From Chalciporus piperatus (lineage: Eukaryota > Basidiomycota > Agaricomycetes > Boletales > Boletaceae): a stretch of DNA of 27,164 bases. The translations under genes were made by a program, and so were the position numbers. The DNA is taken from positions 1 to 27,164 of the forward strand of contig JBBPTG010000301.1 of NCBI GenBank assembly GCA_038093975.1. The letters are read 5' to 3'. Shown in pieces: positions 11,695 through 23,262 of the stretch. The notes under the pieces are model-generated. The model saw nothing but the letters and a program-made list of their open reading frames with translations. It was not told the DNA's origin and searched no databases. Position 1 is the first letter of the stretch; every line of letters begins with the position of its first letter.

Positions 11695-13526
11695 TTACTC
11701 TGACGAATTCCACAGTTTCCGAGGGAGAAAAACGGAAGCGCTGATACCGATGCCCGCGAGGAGTAGTAAGTAATAGTAGGCGTACCACGCGTGTTCAGGG
11801 GTTTTAATGGAAATCGAGAACATGGATGTGGCGGAAGCGGGTCCGATGGCTCGCATGATCGAGACCAACAGCTGAGCGATTCCGTTGGTCGCTCCGAGCG
11901 AAGCGCGGTTGGGAGATGCCGCTGCGATGTAGATGAAGACACATGCTGTGATGGAAATCGTTTAGAAACGCTTGACTCGCGGTGAACGCGAAACCGTTGC
12001 TCACAGTATGCCAAATTCAAAATCATAGAGAGCGCGAGTTGCACTCCCACCATGGACCATACCATCGAACTCAGTCCCTGCGCTCTTGCCAGAGCATTGA
12101 TCAGGGGAAAGGTAAAAACAAGGGGGACACATGAAGCCATAGAAGCCGAGTAAATAACCTTGGATCCAAACCGATCGTGCAAATCCGCAAAGAAGAAAAT
12201 TTGGAACAATCCATTGACCACTCCATAGACGGAAAGGATATTGCCAATACGTGGTGGGTCGAGGCCAAGTCCACCCAGTTCCACCGGGGTCGCAAAGAAG
12301 AGCGGTTGTACAGCTCGGAACGCGATGTCTAGTAACGAGAGAGTTCCGTAGTTTCCTGCAGCGATGAGTACCTTTGGTATCAGGAGAGCACGCAACGGAA
12401 GGTGCTGGGAATCATCGTCTTTGGGTCGTTCTTCTAGAGTCTCACTGCCGAGAGTCTCACTCGACGAGTCAGGTGTAGCAGGTCTACTTTCCACCACGGA
12501 TTTCTTGCCAAACTTTTCCTTAATCAGTCGACCAAGTGGGACGCGATTAGGGAGAGTCTGTAAATCCCATCAGTATAGGAGAGTGAGCACATGTGAGTCA
12601 ACTCACCTCTTGCAAGAAGAGGTATGTTACGACCCAAGCAAGAGCAGAGAATGTCGCTGGTACAGCAGACGCCAAGAAGTATGGATATTCCTTGAAGAAG
12701 TTCCAATCCCCGAAAACGTTTGGGAACCGATCAACGGGCTTTGATAAGGAACCGCCAACGTAAGGTCTGCATAAACCGGTAAACTCCATCGAACATTCCG
12801 ACAGGCAAGAGGGGGTACTAACCCCAGGGTAGCACCGGACGCCCAAGCGATCGGCATATACGCATACGCCTGTGCGAGATTTGTGGAGTCTGTGATCTCC
12901 ACCATCATACTTTTGATCACACCTATATTTCCATTGAGGGCGCCATTCAGAGCACGACTTATATGAGCGTGGTGATAAGTAACTTCTTTATAAGAACGTG
13001 TGACATAGAAGGATGTGACTCACCTCATCACTAAACCCCAAAAGGTCTTCGATAAACCAAAACAATACATGGAGGCAGACAACCCGAACAAGCCTGTCAA
13101 GATTACAGGTTTTCGGCCGACATGGTCTGAAACTCGACTCCAGTGGAGGACAGTGAGGGCCTGGGTCGCAAAAAACAACGAATGCTGTGGAGATGTGAAA
13201 TGCGTTCAGACCCGAAACATTGCGAGAAAACAGAAATATATACCAGCATTCCAACATAAAATCCAACTTGTGTTTCGTCGCCGTTCGTAATACCGATGTC
13301 TCGTATGAGCTTGGACGCATCGTATGAGAGTGCTGCACTTGGATGCTGGAACGCAACCGCGACGTACCTGTGGAGCAAAGGGAGCGATGACTTGGGACGT
13401 GAGGGGCTCCGCGAGCTGAAGAAACAGAATAATAGAGAATTGACGCCAGGGCATCGGTGTCCTGCCCTTCTTCTGTTGCCGAGCCTGCAACAGCGGCGTC
13501 TCTTCATCTACCGTCTGCGAGGACAT
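11695..13526 (-). CDS. major facilitator superfamily transporter, seven exons
   Basis: Exons read leftwards: 13526-13368, 13309-13244, 13184-13024, 12957-12823, 12766-12607, 12557-12005 and 11945-11695, giving 494 residues. The N-terminus has an acidic di-leucine-like stretch (EETPLL), then APQLIRDIGITNG, a first helix pair, and the MFS motif A region SDHVGRKPVILTGL between helices 2 and 3. SRALNGALNGNIGVIKSM and LAQAYAYMPIAWASG follow. A hydrophilic central loop (Ser/Glu/Asp-rich, around residues 260-300) divides two six-helix halves. The C-terminal half has PRIGNILSVYGVVNGLFQ and ASLGATNGIAQL. It resembles the fungal ZIF-like/YCR023C group of MFS carriers, whose substrates are mostly unknown. 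It probably works as a proton-coupled carrier in the plasma or vacuolar membrane. It ends 259 bp from the convergent F-box gene. Confidence 0.93.
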
Positions 13527-13866
13527 GGTGGTTCGTGAGGAAAAGAGTGGACCGGTTGTGAGGATGGAGAGAAGTCAAGCCTTCTTCAAAATGTTCAGAA
13601 CTAGATGTGATCCTTTAATAATTTCACCTCGTGCACGAATCACATCTCCGGCTGATATTTTTGTATGCGGCATTACGATTGACAGAGCCTGCCGATTCAT
13701 TTTGATTGGAACGTTGGTAAGAGAGTAACAGGGAAGTACCACGGCCGATGATAGAGACGGCGCGCGGGAGGTCTTTATACCAGAGATTCTCACGGATAGG
13801 AGTGGACATGACAGCGATACGACTGCCATACATGTCTCCCTTGGGGTGAGTCAGTGTTTTAAGAAA

Positions 13867-13882
13867 CACGGGCTAGCCCGTG
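13867..13882. repeat. 16-bp perfect palindrome
   Basis: The sequence cacgggctagcccgtg is a perfect inverted repeat without a spacer, 340 bp upstream of the MFS start codon. A dimeric regulator could bind it, or it could be chance; nothing else supports a function. Confidence 0.5.
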
Positions 13883-14725
13883 GCAAGCCACAAATCCATG
13901 GATGGCGTCGCCATGGCCATACAACATGGCGGTGGCATTCCCAGGAAATGTCACGTGTCCGAGTGTAGGATTTGGGTACAAGTCGGACTAGTATTCGGAC
14001 TTCGTAGTTGCTAGTAGTGCTAACACTAGCCCCAAGCCAACAACAACAAACCACCATTATCACGAAACTGCTGTGAGGTTGTAGCTAGAGGTTCTCTGGT
14101 TCTGTTACCTCTTCCATGCTGGTGATTGTGGCGAGCAAATCAGCATCATTTTCACTAGAGATTTCGTCTGGCAAATGTTGTGGGGTGGTACGCGGCCACA
14201 GATGCTACTTTTCAGCCCTAAGTGTGGATTCATTGTCTGTCAATTCCAATGCAGTACTTAAAGCAGGGTTCAGTGCTCAGTGGCCATGAATAAACCATTC
14301 ACAGTGTTTGGGGGTTGGGTCCGGGCAGGAATCAAGTTAAAAATGATTACAGTTTTGTAGATATACTACGGACAGAGACCTGAAGGCCACTAGATCGTGC
14401 GTGATAACGCGGAAATTGCCTTGGATAAGATCGCATGCGAGCATCTATGACTGTGTGATCGCCACCGCCATGTTCGTGGCTTACGGCTTTTCCATGGGCT
14501 TGCTGCTGGGCATGGCATGTGGCGGCGGCTGTCCGCCCGTGGCACTTCAAACACTGGGGTGAGTGCTGTCCTGTGCCGTCTGGAGCGCGTCCCATGAGTC
14601 AATCAGACCCAAGACGAGCTCGGTTCAGACGGATCAACGATCCCTGGATCCCATCAAACTTCCTCAGCCAAGCCTCGGCTCATTACCTAATTGTGGAGTA
14701 TCGGCCCGGAGTTTGATTTCAGAAG

Positions 14726-14759
14726 CACGTGATCAACGCGTCAATTGAGATCGACGCGT
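14726..14759. promoter_or_regulatory. E-box and paired MluI-type (ACGCGT) sites upstream of the 14969 gene
   Basis: CACGTG at 14726-14731 is followed by ACGCGT at 14736-14741 and again at 14754-14759, about 210-240 bp before the start codon at 14969. In fungi CACGTG is bound by bHLH factors and ACGCGT by MBF-type cell-cycle factors. Clustering within 34 bp is suggestive, but the link to this gene is inferred. Confidence 0.4.
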
Positions 14760-14968
14760 CGTTGTTACTAACATTGTTAGACAAAGCAAAGGATTCCACT
14801 CACGCTTTGATAGTGGGTCCACACTCAATAAAGCAACAGTAACATTGATTGTTGGTCCACGATCATGTTATAAACGATGGCTCCACGCAAACTGAGAGTG
14901 TATCACCTCTTATTTATCCCCATTCCCCATATTGTACATTGCGCGCAAGTAGCTTCAAACATTTCATC

Positions 14969-16031
14969 ATGTCGGTTATCCACTCGCCTCGAATAGGCAG
15001 CAAGGCACTCCCAGTGATCCCTGTCGACACCGACAGTTATGCCACTGTGGCAGAGTACAATGTTCAGCCGTCAAAGTCACCACAGCATCAACCACCCTGG
15101 AACATGAATAAAGCGCTTCCTTCCATAAGCGTCGAGAACTCACTGTCAAGTGGTGAGATGGCTCGGCTGCATGATATCTGGAATGGCGCCGCCCTTAGTG
15201 CAGTGAGCGCCCTGTACCTCTATCCACGGCAGTTCGCTGATCATTCGGTAGCGTGCACACCGCCAGGGTGGGCGTGGTCAGGGGTCGAGGTTGTTCAAAG
15301 TCCCGGACCCGATTTCCGTTCCGGGTCCCCAAGACATTCCACCAGCTTTACCTTCCGCGAGTCTGTCCGTAAAGAGTACCACCCCATCAAGCACAGGGAC
15401 ACGGAAGCGCTGGGGGTTTCTCAGTGCGAGGTAAACACATTTCTGTGTTCAAACCGCGAGGTCTCATCTGGATATCTTCAGACCCCAATTTGAAACGCCA
15501 GAGATGGAGAAAAAGGTACCTAATGCACTCGAAGTTCTTCGCGTCAAGGCGCAAGAACGGTTGAAGAAAAAACTCAAGTACACCAAGTCCACCCCAAATC
15601 TTGGTCGCGGGCCTGAGAACTCTGAATCACCGGTCGAATCAGTGACCGCAGCCGAACCCGTCGTACCTACTCCTTGGGCTAAGGAAGGCAGTGTTGCAAA
15701 TAAGCTGTCCTCCGAAGCGGCTGGGAAGTCAGTCACCCTCGAAGAGCTAGAGGAGATGGATAGCAATGCCATCTACTTCACTCTTGATCCTTCCTGGCGT
15801 GACTCACAGGGAAGCTTACGGTTCAAGTTCATTACTCCCGTGCCCGACGACCACGGTCCGCTGGATAGGCCGGACTCTCCACTTCTACACAGGCGCCATT
15901 CCCTTGATCAACTCTCCTCAGCGGCGCAAGAATCCTCCGTCCATGCGAACTCGATGGAACTCACAGAGGTGCATTCAAGTGGAGGAGTTGCTCACCCAGT
16001 TGACGAACTCCACTCGTACCTTGAGTTCTGA
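14969..16031 (+). CDS. uncharacterised protein, two exons
   Basis: Exon 1 is 14969-15430 and exon 2 is probably 15504-16031, giving about 329 residues. I do not recognise the family. The N-terminal half includes ARLHDIWNGAALSAVSALYL, then YPRQF and a TPPGWAW segment. The second half has a basic helix (EVLRVKAQERLKKKLKY), a Ser/Pro linker and an acidic stretch (TLEELEEMDSNAIYFTLDP). The junction is the weak point. The donor GTAAAC at 15431 is good, but the nicer acceptor at 15481 leads directly to a stop, whereas the acceptor at 15503 (CCAGAG) keeps frame. If the first acceptor is used, the protein ends after about 157 residues. No targeting signal is visible. Confidence 0.55.
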
Positions 16032-16649
16032 AGAACCTTCGAATCGTTCTTTCGCCACGTTGCTACTTTGCGCCCAATTCGCGCGCCCCAATCATTTCCT
16101 TTCCACTCATTCCTCCAGCACCTGTATTGCCGTATTTGCCATGTGACACTCCTTTGTAGCGATAACTATTGTACTTACGATACAATCCTATTCAATTTCC
16201 TGTGGACCGTGTCCTAACAATCCGACAGTGGACGTGGCGACGTCTGGATGAGTCACCAGGCCTCAAGGCCTCATGGACGCTTTGTTGTCCTTGCTTGTCA
16301 ATTTCTTTGTAAAGGCGGTCGTATTGTCTCCGCGCTACTGGCAACGAGAAGCTGTACGCTTTGAGTGTCTGGCTTGCTTCGATACTGCTTTTCGCTTTAT
16401 TGTGGGGTCGAGAACAGCCCAGAATGGTGTCTTTATGTCCCATTGGTTGTCGGACGGTTGAGATGATGACAGACCCGATCGGTTGACACCTCCGCTCCGC
16501 ATGGCACAAGCACTGTCAGTGTCAAGCGGTGCAAAAGGACCCACCGTCGCCACATATATACGACAACGGCACCAAAACCTCAATCTCATCAACCACCTTC
16601 AACTTCTTGTACTCCACTGCATTCAATACTCTCTGTTTCTGTATTCTAA
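16032..16649. other. intergenic region carrying the 3' end of one gene and the promoter of the next
   Basis: No gene is supported in these 618 bases. The right end carries a TATA-like box and a pyrimidine-rich leader before the 16650 start codon. The rest shows no recognisable feature. Confidence 0.6.
16553..16560 (+). promoter_or_regulatory. TATA-like box of the 16650 gene
   Basis: The sequence catatata lies 90 bp before the ATG at 16650 and is followed by a CA- and CT-rich leader, a layout common in basidiomycete core promoters. Confidence 0.5.
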
Positions 16650-18578
16650 ATGATCTCTCCTCTTCCATCTCCAACTCTTTCAGCTACCCCGGACAAGCCA
16701 CACACTGAGAACGAAAATCCGGCTCTTTCTCCCAAAAGATCCTTTGCACAGCACGACGAGGATCACTTATCACAGCTCGAGGCCAAACGTCGTCACGTAC
16801 ATCCGGATGCGCAGCCCCCAAGACGGGCGCCGTTGGGTGAGTTGCAGTGCATCACGGTCGACCGAGATTGTGGCTTGAACTTCTGTGGTCTTCAATAGAT
16901 CCACTGTCTGCATCGGACTTGGAGAACAGGCGCCGGATTCTTTTTCACGCCGTCTTGAGCTCGTCCCAGCATTCGCTCGTCACCTCGTCCTCGCTCCCCG
17001 ATCTCCGGTCGTTACAGCCGGGTCTACCCGTGAGTTCGAGGTCAAGCGGGAAGCCACGAAGTCCTTCTGTTTGCTCATGGCCACCCATAATATCGACGCC
17101 ACCTCCCGACGGCTCATCGCACAGCAGCCCTGCGGGTCAATATGCATCGCCATGTGGTTCTTTGCAAAGCTCTGAGGAACGGAATGTGTCACGTGCCACA
17201 CTCTCCGAACCTACTAGTACTTCAACCTGGTACCCGTTGGATTCTTTAGACGCACAGCCCACGACAGCCATGGCGAAACCTCCGCGAACAACTGGGTGGA
17301 AATCTGATAATGTTCTCCAACCCATCAGATCACGCACCAGCTCCATGCCGTCCGTCCGTCGACCACCTGGGGATCTGTGGAGATCAGACTCGGGACCCAT
17401 GAAGACAACGCCGCGTGGGGTTGCGAGCGCTGCTGGTTCACCAACATATTCCACACCTCTCACTCCACCCGGCTTTCTACCTCGCCGGCCCGAGCTAAGG
17501 CGAAGTGACTCCGATTCTAATCTCATTTCACATCGTTCGGTATCTCTGTCTCTGGCTCCCGGAACACGGCCTTTATTGGCATCAGAACAAATAAAATCCG
17601 TATCTCCCATAGGGGCGGAACGGAGTAGGGTAGTGTCCATGACACCACTCAATTCACAATCTCGAAGCCCCAAACCAACTTCCGCGTACACGCCAAACGC
17701 CAACGATCCTTCCCCATCTCCTTGGTGCACCTCACTCCTTTCACCCAAATTGCAGGCAAAATGGAAGAACTTTTTAATGGAATCGTCCACTGGTCATGTC
17801 AAAGTCTCAAGGGAAGATTTCGACCGCTTGCTGCGTCAAGCTGCTCGGAACAAGTATGCGACCAAGATTATATCTCCACTGAGCCCTCTGCGTACGCCAT
17901 CCCCGGCTTTTTCTATGACCATCAATCCGGCGTATCAGCTGCGCATGCCCTCCCTGTTAAACAACCCTTCGCCCCGGTACTCCAAGTGTCCCTCGAGGCG
18001 AGCGCGAACGTACGTGACATATCCCCATTCTCTGCCACCCCCGCGACGCCACCGTAATCCCACTGAATCTCATCGTACGTCTTTCCCGTGTCCATTGTAG
18101 GCTTTGTGACAATTACCAGCCACTCAACTTCGACGCCACCTGCGTTCATTGCCAAGAGTGCAGACGGGACACGGTCGGGAAACGCTTGTTGGCATTCCGT
18201 TTTCGCCAGCAGCAGTCCCACGTTCTAGGTCATGCGAACCACATCTTTTCTTCGCGGGCGATGACGACGTCTGTCATTGAGGACCGAATCGTTCTCTCTG
18301 GCTGTGAGAGAGATGCGTTCGTGTTCGGAGGTGACGAGGAAGAGAAGACTTTGTGGGACGAGGTGGCTGCAGTCACCTCTACAGGACCTCTGCCCTTCTC
18401 TCGCACTGGTTCGACTTGCGCTGCCGTCGCCAACGGGAGGAGCCCTCCAGCTGCGCCTCGTCTCAAGGACCTCCACGACTTTGACGACGGGAACGACGAC
18501 GAATACCCCGAAATCCCCGACGAAGATTTCCTCACCAACGAGTCTGCGACTCTTTTTCGCGAAGTGAGCGTTTATTGA
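16650..18578 (+). CDS. serine/proline-rich protein of unknown function, three exons
   Basis: Exons 16650-16836, 16899-18009 and 18101-18578 join in frame to 591 residues. Introns are 62 and 91 nt, with GTGAGT and GTACGT donors. Most of the protein is disordered and rich in Ser, Pro, Thr and Arg, with many SP/TP sites (for example TPLTPPGF, RSRTSSMPSVRRPP), which suggests phospho-regulation. A helical block near residues 360-400 reads LSPKLQAKWKNFLMESS then VSREDFDRLLRQAARN. Exon 3 opens with a short cysteine cluster (LCDN, then TCVHCQECRRD) and closes with an acidic tail (DDGNDDEYPEIPDEDF). No enzyme motif is seen. The C-terminal exon could belong to a separate gene, but the splice phase fits exactly. 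Confidence 0.7.
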
Positions 18579-18895
18579 ATGTGGTTCAGACAAAATCCTT
18601 CCCCCCCAAATCCAAAGTAACCAAGTCACTTGTATCGATAAACCAAGACGAAATCGTCTTATTGCTTTTTTTCTTGTAGGCTATCTTATGCTGTTTATAT
18701 CGTTCTGGTCAAACAAATGTAGTACTTTCGTTTTTATCAAGTTCATACGCTGTCTGCTTCTTCAACTATACCTACAATCGTACAAGGACACAGAGTATCA
18801 TAGTAGTTACAATGGGCCAATCAATTTGACATTTTGAAATCTCTCACTCTTCTGGGACGAGTTGGCAGCAAGTTACTGTGAGCATGATTCCCACT
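18579..18895. other. convergent 3' intergenic region
   Basis: These 317 bases lie between the stop codons of the 16650 gene (plus strand) and urease (minus strand). They are AT-rich (poly-T near 18660-18680) and probably hold both 3' untranslated regions. No gene is seen. Confidence 0.6.
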
Positions 18896-21800
18896 TCAGA
18901 AGAAGTTATACCCCCTCCCGAGGGGAACGCTCGTCGCCACCCCAATGTCTGCCAACTTGCCATCCACGTACACGTCAAACGTCTCAGGATCGACAGCCAG
19001 CTTGGGTAGCGAATCGTTCCACTTCATGTGCTTCTTCGTCACCTTTCGGCAGCCGACCACCGGTCTGATACGTTTAGAGAGTTTGTAAGACTCGATCTTG
19101 CCATTGTCGATCGATATCTGCGAGACGAACGCCATGGAGTTGCGTGCTGCCGCTGCAGGGTAGGAGCCCCACATTGGACGACCGTACGCAGGTTGGACGG
19201 TCGATATGGATGCGTTGGCTTCACCGACCTTTGGGCGTTCGCGTTCACGTTCACGTGAGAGTGAGTTGAGAAGTCAGACGCGGTCGCAGTGCTCTATTAC
19301 TCACCTGGGCCCATACGATGACACCTGATTTGAGAACCATCTCAGGTTTGGCACCAAAGTTTTCGGGTTTCCAGAGTACGAGATCGGCGAGCTTGCCTTC
19401 CTCGATCGAGCCAACGTATTTGCTGATACCATGCGTGATCGCCCTGAAGGAACGTTCGATCATCAGATACAGTTTCGTGATCGAACGAGCAAGGCAATGA
19501 GATTAGTACTCACGGGTTGATGGTATATTTGGCAATGTACCGCTTCACGCGGCCGTTATCATATTCCGGTGTATCACAGAGCTCCGTGAGCGGACCCCTC
19601 GCCTCTTTGAGCTTGTCCGCAGTTCGCCAGGTCCTCGATATGACTTCTCCAACACGTCCCATGGCCTGCGAATCAGAGCTGATCATCGAAAGCGCGCCAG
19701 TGTCATGGAGAACATCTTCGGCCGCCACCGTTTCCTTTCGGATGCGGGAGTTTGCAAAAGCGACGTCCTCGGCGATGTTTTTGTCGAGATGGTGACAAGC
19801 AACGAGCATCTGAAGAAGTATGTGATGAATCAGAAAATGAAAATAGGGATGATTCTGAAGGACTCGGGGCGTACGTCGAAATGCTCGTCGATGGTGTTCA
19901 CCGCAAGGGGTCGAGTTGGGTTGGTGGAAGATGGGAGGACGTTCTCGAGTTCACAAACCACGATGATGTCCGGAGCGTGCCCACCGCCTGGTGAAATCCG
20001 AGTTCAAACAGGAACGAAATTGGGAAATACAGATGCGCGCACCGGCTCCTTCTGTGTGGTAGGTATGGATGGTGCGATCACCGAAAGCCTTGATGGTGTC
20101 TAGGAATGGGGTGAGTATCATGAAATATGGAAACGCTGAGAAACGCCGACCATACTTTGTACGAAACCGCTCTCGTTCAGACTGTCGGTATGAATGTTGA
20201 CCTGGACATCATAATCGTCTGCGACGTCGAGACAGTTGATAATTGCTGTCGGTGTAGTGCCCCAATCTTCGTGAAGCTTGAGCCCAGCTGCACCTGCCTT
20301 GACGACGTCTTCCAGGGCCGGACGTCCAGAATCACTTCCCTTGCCAGTGAAAGCAAAGTTCATAGGGACACCATCCGTAGCAGCCAACATTGTCTCGATA
20401 TAGAACGGGCTGGGCGTACACGTCGTCGCGTTCGTCCCAGCACTGGGACCACCAGTCCCGCCTCCGATCATCGTGGTCGTGCCGACAGCGAGGGCCTCAT
20501 TAATCTGTTGTGGACAAATGTAATGGACGTGCACATCTATGGCTCCAGCCGTGACGATTAATTGCTCTCCAGCGATGACCTCGGTCGACCCGCCGATGAC
20601 CAGTTTGGGGTGAACACCATCCATGATGTCTGGATTTCCGGATTTTCCGATGGCCTCGATGAGGCCTCCTTTGATACCAATGTCCGCCTGCAATGTCATC
20701 AGACACAGAAGTGAGGAATGGAAGCTGCCTTACCTTGTAAATACCGCTCCAGTCCACGATCACAGCATTTGTGATGATGAGGTCGACTGTATCGGCAGAC
20801 TTCCGTCCACAAGCTTGGCCCATACCATCGCGAATTGTCTTTCCTGGGTACTGGATGATGGAATGAAATTATCGTGCCAAAGATGCGACTTACCACCTCC
20901 AAATTTGACTTCGTCGCCATAGAAGCGTTCAGCCTGTACAAGATCAGATGCGGTGCGTGTGATAAAATAAATGACGTAACTTACCGCATCACTGTCGATC
21001 TTGATCCAAAGGTCTGTGTCTCCGAGACGAATACGATCCCCAACTGTCGGTCCAAACTTGGATATATAGTCTGCGCGAGTCAGGGTACACTGATCAATGG
21101 ATAAGGGAGCATCGGGCTGTGGCACATGACCAAATCCTTTGAAGATACTATCGTCGGAAATGCCCGCTGCCAAACTGGATAAAATGGATTCAGTGAGGCC
21201 GTTTCCACCCTTGACGACTTTGCTGCCTGCGACAGGAACGAGAGTTACTTCCGTTTCTGGTTCACCAGGTTCAAATCGCTTGGACGTTCCAGAGGCGATG
21301 TCGAGACGTTTTCCTGCAGCTATGCACCGATCAAACACCAGGCACTCGTTGACGTCGGCGAAAGGATAGTGTGAACCGATCTGGGCAGATCAGCATCTTG
21401 GCGTGGTATTTAGAGATATAGACTTACTTGGATGGCGCGGTCACCCTTGTTACAGACCTTGAGCTTGATTCGTTCTCTACCGGGATTGAGAACGATATCG
21501 CCTCCACCTGGGACTATTTCACCAGGAATCTTGGCGACAATCCGAGGGGTCTTGATCGGTGATGGGAAGGCCTCAGGCGGGGGGGTGGGCAAGAAGGAGC
21601 CGTATAACGCAGCCGCGATGTCGCCATCGTCAGTGCATATCGCATCCTCTACTGTTACTAAGAAGACACTGCGATACGAGATTCCACGATTATATCAGCT
21701 CGAATCAGATCCCCAAACCGAACACGAACCCGTCGGGCAAGGTACCCTCAACTTGGATTTCACGAAGTCTCGGAGCCACACCGTCAAGGACGTGTTTTCG

Positions 21801-22075
21801 TCCCAATAGCTTCTTCCCCATACTTTGCAGCTTTGGAACCATATGCTCATCCTCGTCGGACTTTTGAACGTCGCGCATAAACTCCTGGAGCTGAGACGCA
21901 ATCAATGCCGTGGCCTCATTGATGTTGAGTCTTAGTCCCCGAGCGAGACGCTTCTGAGCGAGGAAGCCCGCCTTTAGGTCGGAAGAGCTTGGTACGTATC
22001 AGCGAGCTTCGACGTGACAATTAGACGTACCTGATGGAGCAAGAGCTTGTCTTGCTCTCTCGGTAGAAGATACAT
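18896..22075 (-). CDS. ure1: urease, single-chain eukaryotic type, 12 exons
   Basis: Hydrolyses urea to ammonia and carbamate in the cytosol. Exons read leftwards: 22075-22031, 21971-21730, 21668-21428, 21380-20985, 20933-20894, 20843-20734, 20687-20156, 20099-20043, 19987-19875, 19809-19514, 19443-19305 and 19228-18896. All phases agree, giving 847 residues, the usual length. The order is gamma ([24 protein letters not shown]), beta ([28 protein letters not shown]) and alpha. Active-site elements are intact: HVHYICPQ (nickel-binding His near 411/413), GLKLHEDWG (Lys to be carbamylated, near 495), [34 protein letters not shown] and [12 protein letters not shown]. The C-terminus reads GRGYNFF instead of the more common RYFLF-type end. 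Nickel-loading accessory genes (UreD/F/G) are not in the window. Upstream GATA sites suggest nitrogen control. Confidence 0.98.
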
Positions 22076-22154
22076 GTTTTACTCCTACCAGTTGGTTCAA
22101 TTTCTTAGCGTGAGTCTTTCGATCGACTGGACGATGGTGAAAGCAATCAAAGCC

Positions 22155-22181
22155 TTATCTCCCCCAACTGATGAGTGATAA
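22155..22181 (-). promoter_or_regulatory. two GATA-factor-type sites upstream of urease
   Basis: TTATCT at 22155-22160 (AGATAA on the minus strand) and TGATAA at 22176-22181 both match HGATAR, the site of fungal nitrogen GATA activators. They lie 80-106 bp before the urease start codon at 22075. Nitrogen repression of fungal urease genes through such factors is known; use of these two sites is inferred. Confidence 0.45.
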
Positions 22182-22690
22182 CCGTCTTTATAGGCTCAAT
22201 CCTTCAAATGGAAATGGGCGTAAACTCGATCTAACCAGTACTCCACATACTCCACCTGTCAGTACTAATATTCGCAAGCTCGTTAACGAACCTATCCTGA
22301 TTCCCATCGATTTCCCGCCGTTCCGATCGTGAATGGTCGTGGCAATTTGGTGGCAATTCAATTAAAATCCAACATGCCTTAATATGGTAACCAGAAAGGG
22401 GTCACCATGTCATGTGACATCCCGTCATGCGTTTGACACAAAAAATAAAAATAAAAATAAAACCAAGTTTTTTTGTCTTCTTTGTGTCGAACCGTCATGT
22501 TGGACTTTTGTCTTGCCCTACCAATTCTGAACATCAGTATTGTTCTTCATTCCAAGTGTGGAGGTCCAAGATCTGGCCAACTCCGTCTCTGCCCAGGCCC
22601 ACCCTAAAGCGACGTTGATGGAACGGAACCGACGACCTGTTAACAGCAAACTCAATGCTAACACCTCGCGGCTAGACAAAAGTAGTTGCT
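22182..22690. other. upstream region of urease with an A-rich microsatellite
   Basis: No firm gene is seen. The stretch contains ATG-distal urease promoter sequence and an A-rich run near 22439-22462 built from aaaat/aaaaat units. Right of 22500 the sequence may include the 3' part of the uncertain minus-strand locus described next. Confidence 0.5.
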
Positions 22691-22730
22691 ACCTTGTCCA
22701 ACCATGACACGAAAACTCTGGGCCTCCACG

Positions 22731-23022
22731 TCATTTCTCCCCGGCGGCTCCCATTGCTTCTTTCGCTGCGATATCGTCATCAATTCCATAATGTGGGAGG
22801 TACGCATCAGCCGTTTGGTAAGCATCCCCGGCTTCTGAGTGTGGCCTTCCATTCCTCGGACGAAAAATGTAGTTTCGGAAGCAAACGCCACAGCTCTTGT
22901 CTAGAAATGGTCTCAATCAACTCTCGTTTATGGACATAAAGCTGTGCATTCGCGGCTTCCTGACCCTTTCTTTCATAGAATATGGCCTGATAGAGCCTCA
23001 GAAGCAATTCATAGTGAGTCAT
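22731..23022 (-). CDS. possible small minus-strand gene, structure unresolved
   Basis: From an ATG at 23022 the minus strand is open for 71 codons (RELIETISRQELWRLLPKL, then HFSSEEWKATLRS) and looks coding. After that the best-looking continuation (GDAYQTADAYLPHYGIDDD, ending AAGEK at 22731) sits in a different frame with no intron long enough to join them. A third frame is also open to about 22690, where a good donor (GTAGCA) and an acceptor near 22641 would add about 43 more codons. A plus-strand model with GTAAGC..TGTAG can be drawn through the same bases. This may be a frameshifted pseudogene or a mis-read intron. No family is recognised. Confidence 0.3.
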
Positions 23023-23262
23023 TTACATTTCGCTGCGCTCGATGTCATTCCGCGATGAAACAGCTGTGAACCCGTGGGAGCGAATCACAGAATATGGGCA
23101 TACAGGTTGATCACTTTGATCAGTCATCGTGCCCGATCCAATCTGCCCTCGTGTCTTTATAGAGGCGCGTTGTCCCAAGGTAGGCACTGCTTTTGTTTCG
23201 ACCACAGGATATCAATCCCTTTGTCCTGTTCTCCCGGGTTTCACATTCTTTCCACGTTACTT

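Larger units (their letters stand above)
13527..14968. other. 1.4-kb intergenic region between divergent genes
   Basis: No supported gene lies here. Short open frames on either strand lack splice partners and family motifs. The stretch must contain the promoters of the MFS gene (left) and the 14969 gene (right). It contains a 16-bp palindrome and a cluster of CACGTG and ACGCGT sites, listed separately. Confidence 0.7.

Noticed and set aside
13575..13869. Overlapping minus-strand open frames upstream of the MFS gene
   Set aside because: Short, mutually overlapping, without motifs, and located where the MFS promoter is expected.
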